Below are positions 35,947 to 44,749 of a stretch of 64,000 nucleotides of DNA, piece after piece. The notes beneath the pieces were generated by a model. The model was not told the DNA's origin, did no database searches, and saw only the letters and a list, made by a program, of their open reading frames with translations. Position 1 is the first letter of the stretch. Each line of letters starts with the position of its first letter. The stretch comes from Deltaproteobacteria bacterium (GTDB lineage: Bacteria > Myxococcota_A > Polyangia > Polyangiales > Houyiibacteriaceae). A program made the translations under genes and the position numbers. Where the stretch lies: the NCBI GenBank assembly GCA_017644045.1, contig JAEPMI010000015.1:1-64000 (forward strand). The letters run 5' to 3'.

Positions 35947-37413
35947 TCACTCCGAGCAGTGGTCGGCGCCGATGTCCGATGACCCGTCTCGGGCTTCACC
36001 GTCGATGTCGTCGTCGACGCCGCTGGTGCTCTCGCCAGCGCCCACGACCTCGCCGTTGGCGCAGTCGGCCAGGTGGAGGTCGCCGGCCGCGGCGTTGCGG
36101 AACCAGTCCGCGGTCGCGGTCGTCACGTTGCCGCCGAGATCGGCCGTGGCTCCGTCGCGCGCACGGATCGTCCCGTTCGTCAGGTTGTTCCGCACCTCGA
36201 GGTTCGCGGTCGAGCCGTACCGGTACTCGATGCGGTTCGTGTAGGCGTCGGGATGCGAGTAGAACACCGTGTTGTGCACGACCTGCGAGTCGTGCATCCG
36301 GTCGAGCATGATCCCCACGTCGTGCTCGCGGCTGTCGGCGAACGAGCTGAAGACCATGTTGTTGCGGATGATGGAGCCGTAGATTTCGGTGCGGAAGCCG
36401 AGGCCGATGCCGCGCGCGCAGTTGATGATGACGTTTCGCTCGATGAGGTGACCGCTGCCCTCTTCGCTATCCCACATGTGGATCGCGTGCTCGGCCAGCC
36501 CGCCCTGGTAGGTCATCCCCTCGTGCCTGCCGTGGGCCGGCCGCGGCGTGCCGCTCGCGTCGCAGTAGATGCCCTCGAAGTAGCTGTCGTGGACGTGCCA
36601 GTCCCGCGACTCGTGGGTGTCGATGCCGCCGGTGTAGCAGGTGGTGTTGCCGTCGGAACCGCCGTAGCCCCAGACGTTGTCGCGGCCCTCGTCGGTCATC
36701 CGGAACTGGCTGCAGCTGACCTGGACGCGGTCGACGCGAGCGCTGTCGCCGGGGCTCGCCTTCAGGAACTGCTGGCCGCCGTCGACCATGTGCACGTCGT
36801 GGATCAGCGCGTCGTCTCCGTCGGCCCACAGGTGGATCAGGTGATAGATCGAACGCCGCACCGTGAGGTGCGCGATGGTCACGTTCGCGGCGGCGATCGT
36901 GATCGTTCCGCTCCCGCCACCGTGCGGACGGTAGGCCGAGTCGATGATGACCTGACTGGCGTCGCCCGACGCGCTCCGGAGGGTGACGTTCGGCGTGGTG
37001 AAGTAGAGCCCGGTGTATCCGCCGGACGGAGCTTCGGCGAGCGTGTAGGTCCCGTCCTCCAGCAGGATGGTGTCGCCTTCGGAGGCCTCGCGCACCACCG
37101 CGCGGAGGTTGGTGGTGCGGTCCCCCACGCGGACCTGGCCGTCACCCGCCGGGCTCACGGTGATCGTGTTCCCCGCGGCCGCCGCGATGCTCGCGGTGAT
37201 GTCGGCACAGACATCGCTGGTGGGGGTCGGTGTGCCCGAGTCCGTGGTGGGCGCCGATCCGTCGGCCCGCGGACCGCCGTCGGTGCCGGGAGGGATGGGC
37301 CCCAGGTCGGTGCCGGGAGGGGTGCCGGAGTCGGTGGTGGGGTCGCCGCCGCCGTCGTCGCAGCCGAGGGCGAGGATGAGACCGAGGGCGCAGAGCCCGC
37401 ACGAGAGGTTCAT
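35947..37413 (-). CDS. Right-handed beta-helix lipoprotein
   Basis: The 488-aa product has a lipoprotein signal ending in LGLILALGC, then a Gly/Pro/Thr/Asp-rich linker. The body is a parallel beta-helix of the pectate-lyase/NosD type, shown by repeats such as NVTIAHLTVRRSIYHLIHLW, LIERNVIINCARGIGLG, SIIRNNMVFSSF and QVVHNTVFYSHPDAY. The ending GADHCSE is typical of secreted Myxococcota beta-helix proteins. Polysaccharide binding or cleavage is plausible but no lyase residues can be assigned. Start ATG 37413; a GTG at 37422 is an alternative. Confidence 0.8.
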   Translation of the reverse strand: MNLSCGLCALGLILALGCDDGGGDPTTDSGTPPGTDLGPIPPGTDGGPRADGSAPTTDSGTPTPTSDVCADITASIAAAAGNTITVSPAGDGQVRVGDRTTNLRAVVREASEGDTILLEDGTYTLAEAPSGGYTGLYFTTPNVTLRSASGDASQVIIDSAYRPHGGGSGTITIAAANVTIAHLTVRRSIYHLIHLWADGDDALIHDVHMVDGGQQFLKASPGDSARVDRVQVSCSQFRMTDEGRDNVWGYGGSDGNTTCYTGGIDTHESRDWHVHDSYFEGIYCDASGTPRPAHGRHEGMTYQGGLAEHAIHMWDSEEGSGHLIERNVIINCARGIGLGFRTEIYGSIIRNNMVFSSFADSREHDVGIMLDRMHDSQVVHNTVFYSHPDAYTNRIEYRYGSTANLEVRNNLTNGTIRARDGATADLGGNVTTATADWFRNAAAGDLHLADCANGEVVGAGESTSGVDDDIDGEARDGSSDIGADHCSE

Positions 37414-37513
37414 CGAGTGCACGATGCCCGGTGAGTGCGCTCGGTCCTCGATGTTCTCAGAATTTCTTTCGGGCCCCGCGCCAAGGCCCGCGGTGCACTA
37501 CAGTCCGCGCGTC

Positions 37514-38527
37514 GTGCGGACTGCCCTTTTGCTCGCGCTCCTGGTCCCTGGAGCGGCCATGGCCCAGGTCCGGCCCATCACGGTCGCGCTCGCGGCGGAG
37601 CCGAACGAGGAATGCCCGCTGGAGGGGCTCGCCGACGAGGTCGAGGTGCGGCTTCGCCGGGAGGTCTTCGTCGACGCCGCGGACGCCGAGTTCGTGGTGC
37701 GGGTCCAGTCCCTGGCCCCGGGGATTGGGCGCCGGATCGTGGTCGAGCAGCTCGGTCGGCCGATCGGCGAACGGCGCGTCGAGGTCGAGTCCTGCGAGGA
37801 GCTGCGCGATCGCACGGCGCTGATCGTCGCGCTGGTGGTCGACACCCAGCTCCCGCTGCTGCCCCCGGTGCCCGAGGCCACGACGCCGGTGGGCGACGAG
37901 GGGCCACCGGCGGTCCCGGCCACCGAGGCGGCCGGGACCCCGAACGCTCCCACCGAAGAGACGACCACCCCCGAGGAGCCCGAGGCGGAGCCGTCTCCCG
38001 AGCCGCCGGAGGAGCCCCTCGAGGTGCAGCTCGCGCTGGTCGGCGCGGCCCACGTCGGTTGGTTCCCGAGCGTCGCCGGCGGCGCCGGGCTGGGCGTGAC
38101 GGTGCGCGGTCGGCGCTGGGCGGTGCACGCGGACGCGCTCGGCTGGGTCCCGGACGATTCGCTGGTGCAGGAGCCGGTGTCGATGCGCCTCTACGGTGCG
38201 GCCCTGCGGCTCGGCGGGTGCGGGGGCGGGGACTTCGGACGGGTCCACCTCGCCGGCTGTGGCGTGGTCGAGGTCGGCGCGCTGCGCGTCGAAGGGCGGG
38301 GACTCGACGAACCGGAGGCCCGCTGGCGCGTCTCGCTGCGTGGCGGTCTCGAGCTCCGGGCGACCCTCGCGATTCGCGCCCTGCGGCTGGGGCTGGCGCT
38401 CGGCGTGGACGCTCCGCTCGTCCGGGACCGCTTCGTCTTCAGCGATGTCGACGCGAGCACGCGGGTCGCGCACGAACCGGCCGTGGTCGGTGGCATCGCG
38501 CTGCTGAGCGTGGGGCTGGCGTTCTGA
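37514..38527 (+). CDS. Secreted beta-barrel-like protein
   Basis: The 337-aa product starts at GTG 37514 with signal peptide TALLLALLVPGAAMAQ. An N-terminal domain (about 20-110; EVEVRLRREVFVDAADAEFVVRVQ) is followed by an acidic Pro/Thr/Glu linker. The C-terminal 190 residues form alternating strands ending in GIALLSVGLAF, as in outer-membrane barrels. The domain order resembles the repeat-bearing envelope protein at 11999. It is divergent from the beta-helix lipoprotein gene and convergent with the lipoprotein gene of the second sigma module. Confidence 0.72.
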   Translation: MRTALLLALLVPGAAMAQVRPITVALAAEPNEECPLEGLADEVEVRLRREVFVDAADAEFVVRVQSLAPGIGRRIVVEQLGRPIGERRVEVESCEELRDRTALIVALVVDTQLPLLPPVPEATTPVGDEGPPAVPATEAAGTPNAPTEETTTPEEPEAEPSPEPPEEPLEVQLALVGAAHVGWFPSVAGGAGLGVTVRGRRWAVHADALGWVPDDSLVQEPVSMRLYGAALRLGGCGGGDFGRVHLAGCGVVEVGALRVEGRGLDEPEARWRVSLRGGLELRATLAIRALRLGLALGVDAPLVRDRFVFSDVDASTRVAHEPAVVGGIALLSVGLAF

Positions 38528-38533
38528 GGGCGC

Positions 38534-39868
38534 TCAGCGCTCGACCACCGCGAGCCAGAGCGCGCCGCCGTCGCCGATGGCGGTCCCTCCGGGAGACTCG
38601 AGGGAGCCGCCGAACACACACACCACCGCGAGACCGGAGCCGCTCTCGTGCCCGAGGCACGAGTCGTTGGCGCCACTGCCGAAGGTGTGACTCCAGCGAA
38701 TGGCGCCCGTCGCGTCGAGCCCGGCGACGAAGCCGTCTCGCTCACCCACCGGATCCCAGCCGAGTCGCGTCACCGGCGCGTCGAAGAGCCCCGAGACCAC
38801 CGTGTCCGAACCCGAGGCGTCGACGCCCGTGACGGCACGGACACCGGCGGACCAGACCCACCGGGGCTCACCGTCGAGATCGAGCGCGGCGACGAACCCC
38901 CCCGGGTCGACCGTCGCGGCGCCGAGCGTGAAGGTCGCCGACGAGCTCCCTCCGACGAAGACGCCCGCGGAGTTGGTGGCGAGCGGATTGAGCTGTTGGT
39001 CGCCGGGTCCTCCGATCGACCGAGCCCAGCGGGAAGCCCCGTCGTCGTCGTAGGCGATGACGAATGCGTCGAGTCCGTCGGACACTCGTGAGCTTCCCTC
39101 GATCTCGACCGTCCCTCCGAAGTCCATGGCCGCGAACGCACCGCCGGACCCGAAGGCGCAGTTCTGTACGAAGGCGCCCCGGCCATCGTCCTCTGCGACG
39201 ATGGCCTCGGTCCAAGTGGTGGTCGCCCCATCGGCGAGGGTCACGTAGCCGTTGTCGCTCGTGGCGCCCGCGCTCGGCAGCGCGCCGTCTCCGGCGTCGA
39301 GGTCGCCGAGGTAGTTGCCACAACGAAGGAGTCGACCGCCGCCGCCGGCGATGCCCTTGCCCTGCACGTTGCCGAAGCCAGCCCCGAGCACTCGCGCGTC
39401 CGACCGGGTCCCGTCCATGGTGTAGCTCAGCGCGATGGCGGTCTGTGCCGCAGGCGCGTCCCCCACCGGGTCGCCATCGGAGAGCGTCCCGCGAAAGAGG
39501 CCCGTGATGTGAATGGCGTCGTCGCCGACCACCGCTCGGTAGAGCGTCAGGAAGTCGGCGGCGAGCACCCGCTTGGCGCGCAGCGCACCGTCGGGCTCGA
39601 GGACGAGCAGGACCCCGTCGCCGCCGTCACTGGTGGCGGTGCGCACGTCGCCATCGCCGAAGTCGGCGCTCCCGGTGAACTGCGCGAGCACCACCCACTC
39701 CCCGCCGGGTCCGACGTCGAACGCGCGCAGCGTCAGGTCGGCGTCCGGCATCGGCAGGACACGCTCGCGCCGCACCCCGACCGATGCGTCGCGGGGGGTC
39801 TGCCGGCCGATGGAGACGTCCTGACACGCGAAGGCGAGGGTCAGCGAAGCGACGAGGAGCCGGGACAC
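38534..39868 (-). CDS. Lipoprotein with propeller-like repeats
   Basis: The 444-aa product starts at GTG 39868, ten bases after the previous gene's stop, and has a signal ending in TLAFAC. The body contains regularly spaced segments such as FTGSADFGDGDVRTA, ITGLFRGTLSDGDPVG, GGSSSATFTLGAATV and GLFDAPVTRLG. These resemble the SBBP/beta-propeller repeats of secreted myxobacterial proteins. It is the third gene of a sigma / membrane TPR / lipoprotein operon, so it may be the surface component controlled or sensed by that pair. Confidence 0.72.
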   Translation of the reverse strand: MSRLLVASLTLAFACQDVSIGRQTPRDASVGVRRERVLPMPDADLTLRAFDVGPGGEWVVLAQFTGSADFGDGDVRTATSDGGDGVLLVLEPDGALRAKRVLAADFLTLYRAVVGDDAIHITGLFRGTLSDGDPVGDAPAAQTAIALSYTMDGTRSDARVLGAGFGNVQGKGIAGGGGRLLRCGNYLGDLDAGDGALPSAGATSDNGYVTLADGATTTWTEAIVAEDDGRGAFVQNCAFGSGGAFAAMDFGGTVEIEGSSRVSDGLDAFVIAYDDDGASRWARSIGGPGDQQLNPLATNSAGVFVGGSSSATFTLGAATVDPGGFVAALDLDGEPRWVWSAGVRAVTGVDASGSDTVVSGLFDAPVTRLGWDPVGERDGFVAGLDATGAIRWSHTFGSGANDSCLGHESGSGLAVVCVFGGSLESPGGTAIGDGGALWLAVVER

Positions 39869-39878
39869 GAGGAGGAGC

Positions 39879-40580
39879 CTACTCCCTGAAGAGCGAACGG
39901 AGACGAACGCGGTGGACGGAGCCGGGGTAGGCACGGGCGAACGCGTCGAACGAGGTCTGGGCCTCGTCGACTCGGCCTCGCCGATGCAGGGCCTCGACCC
40001 AGAGCGCGTCGCGCTCCTCGGACAGCACGCCGGCGGGGAAGCGCCGCCGGTGGGTGCGCAGGAGTCGCAGCGCGCCGGCCGGGCTGGACCGGACCCGACG
40101 CCGTGCCCTCTCGAGGAGCTCCCCTTCGTCGAGGGGCGCTGCCGGCGCGGGCTCGGTCTCCGGCTCGGGCTCGTTCGGGGCCTCGACCGCTGGCTCGCTC
40201 GGGGCCGCTTCGGGTGGGGCGTCGTCTTCGGGCTCTTCGACGACCGCCACGGGCGGGCTCTGCACGGTGGGCGCGGGCGGGGCGTCGTCTGGCCAGAGGA
40301 ACGCCGCCGCGCCGCCCACGAGTCCGAGCGCGACCAACGCCGCCGGGATGGCCGGGCTCATCGTCGCCCCCGCGGCCGGAGGGATGGAGGTGGGTCCCCC
40401 GCTGCCACCGCCGCCGCCTCCGCCACCACCACCGCCGATGGTGCCGAGAATGCTCGCCTCGACCGCCGCCAGTTGAGCCGCGGTGGGGAAGTCCGACTGG
40501 GTGGCTTCGAGTGCCTCGAGCAGGTCGGGATCGACGTCGCCCGTGTCGAGCCAGCGATCGGGATCGTGCTTGCCGCTCAT
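39879..40580 (-). CDS. Membrane protein with poly-Gly and TPR-like tail, putative anti-sigma factor
   Basis: The 233-aa product overlaps the sigma-factor gene by four bases (ATGA). The N-terminal 45 residues are cytoplasmic and acidic. A run of eleven Gly precedes a membrane helix (AIPAALVALGLVGGAAAFLW, about 78-97). A Pro/Glu/Ala-rich linker and a basic helical C-terminus (ALRLLRTHRRRFPAG, ALHRRGRVDEAQTSFDAFARAY) follow. Position and topology suggest an anti-sigma role like the FecR-TPR protein at 10941, although no FecR or zinc-binding ASD motif is visible. Confidence 0.65.
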   Translation of the reverse strand: MSGKHDPDRWLDTGDVDPDLLEALEATQSDFPTAAQLAAVEASILGTIGGGGGGGGGGGSGGPTSIPPAAGATMSPAIPAALVALGLVGGAAAFLWPDDAPPAPTVQSPPVAVVEEPEDDAPPEAAPSEPAVEAPNEPEPETEPAPAAPLDEGELLERARRRVRSSPAGALRLLRTHRRRFPAGVLSEERDALWVEALHRRGRVDEAQTSFDAFARAYPGSVHRVRLRSLFRE

Positions 40581-41113
40581 CTGGCCCCTCCGGCGAGTCG
40601 TGCGCGCTTGAAGTGCCTCCGGACCTCGTCGCGTGCCTTGTAGAGCCGCGAGTACACGGTCTTCGCGGGTAGCTCGAGCGACTCGGCGAGGGCCTTGACG
40701 GGCACGGCCTCGATCTCGACTTGGACGAACACCAGCCTCAGGTCGAGGGGGAGCGCCGCGATGGCCTGCTTGAGGTCGGCCCGCTGTCGGGCGCGCTCGA
40801 CGTCGCCTTCCTGGTGCGCGTCGACCTGGCGGGCCGGCGGCTCGTCCGTGACTTCCTCGAGCCGCGTCCGGGCACGCCGCCGGTCGGCCAGCGCGACGCG
40901 AGCGGCGATGCCGTGCAGCCAGGTCCGCATCGACGAGCGACCGTCGAAGCCGTCGAGCTTGCGGTGGACCACTACGAAAACGTCCTGCACGAGGTCTGGC
41001 ACATCCCGCTCCGGGATTCCGAGATAGACGAGGGAGCGCCACACGTAGCGCCCATGCTCACGAAAGATGGACGCCACCCGTTCCGACCGTTCATCGGACT
41101 CTCGTTGCTCCAT
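40577..41113 (-). CDS. ECF-type RNA polymerase sigma factor
   Basis: The 178-aa product has region 2 in FREHGRYVWRSLVYLGI, DVPDLVQDVFVVVHRKLDGF and RTWLHGIAARVALADRRRA. Region 4 is in AIAALPLDLRLVFVQVEIEA and VKALAESLELPAKTVYSRLYKARDEV. I chose ATG 41113 (MEQRESDERSERV); the frame is open further upstream but reads as low-complexity. It heads a coupled operon with a membrane protein and a lipoprotein. Confidence 0.9.
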   Translation of the reverse strand: MEQRESDERSERVASIFREHGRYVWRSLVYLGIPERDVPDLVQDVFVVVHRKLDGFDGRSSMRTWLHGIAARVALADRRRARTRLEEVTDEPPARQVDAHQEGDVERARQRADLKQAIAALPLDLRLVFVQVEIEAVPVKALAESLELPAKTVYSRLYKARDEVRRHFKRARLAGGAR

Positions 41114-41218
41114 CGTCTCGTGAGTGCGCCCAGCCACGCGTCTTCTCAAAGAATCTGCCAGCGCCGTCCATGGGGCGTGGGCCCTCGTGGCGGCAAAATG
41201 CATTTCGTGCTCGGAGTG

Positions 41219-41233
41219 CCCTGTATTTCAGGG
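41219..41233. terminator. Small inverted repeat downstream of osmC-like gene
   Basis: CCCTG-TATTT-CAGGG is a perfect 5-bp-arm inverted repeat 24 bases after the OsmC-like stop. It could be a weak terminator for cysM-osmC or part of the sigma-factor promoter region. Nothing else was recognised in this 140-base gap. Confidence 0.3.
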
Positions 41234-41257
41234 GGATCCGAGGGGGTAGCCTGTCCC

Positions 41258-41668
41258 CTAGTCGATCTGGGTGGAGTGGGTGACCTCGATGGAGGGGTCG
41301 AGGCTGGCGCCGACGGAGCAGTATTTCTCGACCGAGAGGGCCACGGCGCGGAGGACCTTCTTCTCGGTGAGGCCTTCGCCGGTGGCGGTGAAGGCGAGGT
41401 GGATCTTGGTGAAGGGGGCCGGGGTGGCGTCCGCCCGCTCGGCGTCGACGGCGATGGTCAGGTCGTCGAGCGGCTCCTTCTGCTTTCGCAGGATGTGGAC
41501 GACGTCCATGGCAGCGCAGCTGGCGAGCGCGGTGAGCAGCGCCTCCATCGGGCGCATGCCGCGGCCTTCGCCGCCGATCTCGGGCTTGCCGTCGATGATG
41601 GCCTGGCCGCCGGAGCCGGCGGTCGCTTCGAACGCCGCGGGGCCGACCCGCTTCAGCTCGATCTTCAC
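41258..41668 (-). CDS. OsmC-like redox protein
   Basis: The 136-aa product matches the OsmC/YhfA family: PEIGGEGRGMRPMEALLTALASCAAMDVVHIL contains the conserved catalytic Cys in the long helix, and a second Cys lies in VEKYCSVGASL. OsmC-fold proteins reduce organic hydroperoxides with two Cys. The GTG start overlaps the cysM stop by four bases, so the pair is co-translated. Pairing with cysteine synthesis suggests a sulfur or thiol-redox role. Confidence 0.88.
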   Translation of the reverse strand: MKIELKRVGPAAFEATAGSGGQAIIDGKPEIGGEGRGMRPMEALLTALASCAAMDVVHILRKQKEPLDDLTIAVDAERADATPAPFTKIHLAFTATGEGLTEKKVLRAVALSVEKYCSVGASLDPSIEVTHSTQID

Positions 41669-42567
41669 GACTCGCTCTTGAAGAGCGGGGAGCTCAGGTA
41701 GTTCGCGCCGCGGTCGCAGAGGACGCAGACGACGACACCCGAGTCGATCTGCGCGCAGACCTGGCGCGCGGCCCAGACGGCGCCGGCGGCGCTCACGCCG
41801 CAGAAGACGCCGTCCTCGCGTGCGAGCTTGCGGCACTCGTCCTCGGCGACCTGCTGCTCGACGTCGATGATGCGGTCGACGCGCTCCGGCTCGTAGATCT
41901 TCGGGAGGTACGCCTGCGGCCAGCGGCGGATGCCGGGGATCTTCGAGCCGTCGGTCGGCTGGCAGCCGATGATCTCGATGGCCTGCGACTGCTCCTTCAG
42001 GAAGCGGGAGACGCCCATGATGGTCCCGGTCGTGCCCATGGCGCTGACGAAGTGAGTGATCTTCTGGTCGGTCTCGCGCCAGATCTCCGGACCGGTGGTC
42101 TCGTAGTGCGCGCGCGGGTTGTCCGGGTTCGCGAACTGGTCGAGCATCAGATAGCCGCCCTCGGCCACCTTCGCGTGGGCGTAGTCGATGGCGCCCTCCA
42201 TGCCGTCCGCCGTCGGCGTCAGCGTCACCTTCGCGCCATACGCCCGCATGGTGTCGATGCGCTCCTGGGTGGCGTGCTCGGGCATCACGAGCTCGATGTC
42301 GTAGCCCTTGGCCGCCGCGATCATCGCGAGCGCGATGCCGGTGTTGCCGCTCGTGGGCTCGATGAGCTTCACGCCGGGCTTCAGGTCACCGCGCTCCTCG
42401 GCGCGCAGAATCATCGAGCGCGCCGGCCGGTCCTTCACCGAGCCGCCCGGCCCGCTGCCCTCGAACTTGCCGAAGAGGCGGACGCCCGGCTTCTCCGGTG
42501 CGCTGTGGTCGACCCGAGGGTCGAGCTCCACGAGGGGGGTGTTTCCGATCAGGTCGAGCAGCAGCAT
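41665..42567 (-). CDS. cysM: Cysteine synthase B-type, PLP-dependent
   Basis: The 300-aa enzyme forms cysteine from O-acetylserine (or O-phosphoserine) and a sulfur donor. The PLP lysine is in GGSVKDRPA, the substrate loop is EPTSGNTG, and the phosphate-binding loop is AMGTTGTIMG. Length and the segment RRWPQAYLPKIYEPERVD match CysM rather than CysK. It is the first gene of a two-gene operon with the OsmC-like gene and is divergent from the MarR regulator. Confidence 0.9.
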   Translation of the reverse strand: MLLLDLIGNTPLVELDPRVDHSAPEKPGVRLFGKFEGSGPGGSVKDRPARSMILRAEERGDLKPGVKLIEPTSGNTGIALAMIAAAKGYDIELVMPEHATQERIDTMRAYGAKVTLTPTADGMEGAIDYAHAKVAEGGYLMLDQFANPDNPRAHYETTGPEIWRETDQKITHFVSAMGTTGTIMGVSRFLKEQSQAIEIIGCQPTDGSKIPGIRRWPQAYLPKIYEPERVDRIIDVEQQVAEDECRKLAREDGVFCGVSAAGAVWAARQVCAQIDSGVVVCVLCDRGANYLSSPLFKSES

Positions 42568-42694
42568 GACCCCCGGAACTTACACGCTGGGGGGTGATGT
42601 GCGAGCCGCCACGCTCCGGTCTTGTCGACCCGCATGCCATCGCGCATTCTTCGTTATCGGCGTTTCGATCGACGTCGTAGAGAGAACCCAGACC

Positions 42695-43186
42695 ATGGAG
42701 AGGCCCGAGCTCGCGCACGAAGTGCTGACTGCCATTCGGCAGATCGTTCGACGCGTCTCCGAGCACTCCAAGCAGCTCTCCCGCGAGGTCGGTCTGACGG
42801 TCCCGCAGCTCCTCTGCCTCAAGGCGATCGGGGAGGCCGGCGCCGAGGAGGCCCTGACCCTCGCGGGCCTCGCCCAACGGGTCCAGCTCTCGTCGGCCAC
42901 CGTGTCCCGCATCATCGATCGGCTGGTCCGCGCGGGCCTCGTCAGCCGCGAGCGAGGCACCACCGACCGGCGTCTGGTGCGCATCCGGCTCACCGAGGCG
43001 GGCGAGGACCGCTTCGAGTCCCTGCCGAAGCCGCTCCAGGAGGAGTTCCTGCAGAAGCTCTACGCGCTCCCGGCGGAAGAACGCGAGGAGCTGGTCGTGG
43101 CGCTTCAGCGCATTGCGGATCTGATGGGCGCCGCCGCGCTCGACGTCAGCCCGATCCTCGTCGCCGACGACGCCGCCGAGGAGTAG
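42695..43186 (+). CDS. MarR family transcriptional regulator, possible EctR
   Basis: The 163-aa product has the winged-helix MarR core: LTVPQLLCLKAIGEAG, LAQRVQLSSATVSRIIDRLVRAGLVSRERGTTDRRLVRIRLTEAG (recognition helix plus wing). Ectoine operons in methylotrophs and vibrios are controlled by MarR-type EctR/CosR. Here the gene is tail-to-tail with the Na+/solute symporter that closes the ectoine cluster, 12 bases apart, and divergent from cysM. Control of ectoine genes is an inference; a role in cysM regulation is an alternative. Confidence 0.85.
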   Translation: MERPELAHEVLTAIRQIVRRVSEHSKQLSREVGLTVPQLLCLKAIGEAGAEEALTLAGLAQRVQLSSATVSRIIDRLVRAGLVSRERGTTDRRLVRIRLTEAGEDRFESLPKPLQEEFLQKLYALPAEEREELVVALQRIADLMGAAALDVSPILVADDAAEE

Positions 43187-43198
43187 GGCGGGTCACTC

Positions 43199-44650
43199 TT
43201 AGGGCGCCGCGACCGGCCGGCCGCTGAGCTTCCGGGCACCGGCCACCAGCGCGTAGAACGCGCAGGGCGCGAGAATGCCGGGCATCGCCTTGTAGATGTC
43301 GCCGCTCCACGGGCTCTCCCCCCAGAGCACGACCGTGGCGATGCCAACGCCCATCATGGACAGCGCCAGCGACGACGGCAGCCACCAACCGGCGAGGCGC
43401 ACGATGAGCACCGGTCCGAGGGCGGCGCCGAGGATCGACCACGCCATCAGAACGATGGTGAACACACCCGACTCGGCCGTCAGCGCGATCACCAGCGCGA
43501 GCACGGCCACGCTCAGCGTCGCGGCCTTCGAGGCCTTCGTCGACTTGTCGAGCACCGGGAAGGTGTCCTGCGTCACGGCCGCCGAGCACGAGAGGATCTG
43601 CGAGTCCGCGGTGCTCATGGTCGCGGCGAAGAGCCCCGCGAGCATCACGCCGATCAGCACGGGCGGCAGCAGCTCCATCGAGAGCGTGGGCAGCGCGGCT
43701 TCCGTCGCCCGCACCGCGTCGGAGCCCTCGAGCCCCGCGGCCAGCTCCGGCAAGAGCACACGGCTGTAGAGACCGACGAGCACCGCGGTGAGGCTGAAGA
43801 AGATGTACCAGCCGAAGTAGATGTTGCGCGCCTTGCGGATCGACTTCGTGGAGTCGATCGCCATGAAGCGGATCAGGATATGGGGCTGTCCGATCGTCGC
43901 GATGCCGCCGAAGAGCCACCCCGCCAGGAAGCCGCCGAGCCCGAAGCCGAGGCCGTCCGGGATCCACTCGATCAGCGAAGGGTCGATCGACTCGAGCGCG
44001 GCGAAGAGCCCGGCGAGTCCGCCGACCTCGACCATCGCGTAGCCGAGCAGGAGCGTCATCGCTCCGACCATGACGATCGACTGCGCCGCGTCGGTCCAGA
44101 TGGACGCGCGAATGCCGCCGGCGAAGCAGTAGACGGTCACGATGACCACGCCGATCACGGCACCGAGCCACATCGGCCAGTCGAAGAGCGCGTGCAGCGT
44201 CGTGGAGCCCGCCTTGAGCTGCGCGGCCGCGTAGCCGCCGAGGAAGAGGAAGGTGAGGATGCCGGCCGCGATCGCGATCGGGCGCTGGATGCGTCCCTTC
44301 CGGTCGCTGGCGAGCAGCCCTGGCACCGAGTTCGCGTTCACCTTCTCGCTCTGCTCGCGCACTCGTTTGTGGACCCAGAGCCAGGTCAGGAAGTCACCGA
44401 GGATCCAGCCCACCTGCACCCAGACCGCCTGCACGCCGGCGCGGAAGGCGAAGCCGATCAGGCCGATGAACATGTAGCCGCTGTTGTTCGTGGACACCGC
44501 CGATAGCGCGATCAGCCACGGGTTCACGTTGCGACTCGCGACCAGATAGTCCTCCGACGAGTCGTGCTTCTGGCGCGACGAGAGCGCGCCGATGGCGGTG
44601 AAGCCGATCAGGAAGACGGCGAAGCTGACGGTGACGAGGATCTGGTCCAT
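43199..44650 (-). CDS. Sodium/solute symporter (SSS family)
   Basis: The 483-aa product has about 13 membrane helices of the LeuT-like SSS fold, with DYLVASRNVNPWLIALSAVSTNNSGYMFIG in helix 1 and GIRASIWTDAAQSIVM in the core, the latter matching the PutP/SSF signature. It likely imports a compatible solute such as proline, betaine or ectoine with Na+. It lies just downstream of ectC beyond a terminator, supporting an osmolyte role. The exact substrate is not determined by sequence. Confidence 0.9.
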   Translation of the reverse strand: MDQILVTVSFAVFLIGFTAIGALSSRQKHDSSEDYLVASRNVNPWLIALSAVSTNNSGYMFIGLIGFAFRAGVQAVWVQVGWILGDFLTWLWVHKRVREQSEKVNANSVPGLLASDRKGRIQRPIAIAAGILTFLFLGGYAAAQLKAGSTTLHALFDWPMWLGAVIGVVIVTVYCFAGGIRASIWTDAAQSIVMVGAMTLLLGYAMVEVGGLAGLFAALESIDPSLIEWIPDGLGFGLGGFLAGWLFGGIATIGQPHILIRFMAIDSTKSIRKARNIYFGWYIFFSLTAVLVGLYSRVLLPELAAGLEGSDAVRATEAALPTLSMELLPPVLIGVMLAGLFAATMSTADSQILSCSAAVTQDTFPVLDKSTKASKAATLSVAVLALVIALTAESGVFTIVLMAWSILGAALGPVLIVRLAGWWLPSSLALSMMGVGIATVVLWGESPWSGDIYKAMPGILAPCAFYALVAGARKLSGRPVAAP

Positions 44651-44680
44651 GGGGAAGTGAGCGAAGCGAAGGAAAGAAAG

Positions 44681-44711
44681 CGCCCCCGGCTCGCGCTGCG
44701 CGCCGGGGGCG
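44681..44711 (-). terminator. Rho-independent terminator after ectC
   Basis: CGCCCCCGGC, an 11-base loop and GCCGGGGGCG form a perfect 10-bp stem about 40 bases after the ectC stop. On the transcribed strand it is followed by CTTTCTTTCC. It should end the aspartokinase-ectABC mRNA, leaving the symporter to readthrough or its own promoter. Confidence 0.8.
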
Positions 44712-44749
44712 TGTTCGTCAGTGCTGCCTACGGGAGCAGCGGCACGTGC

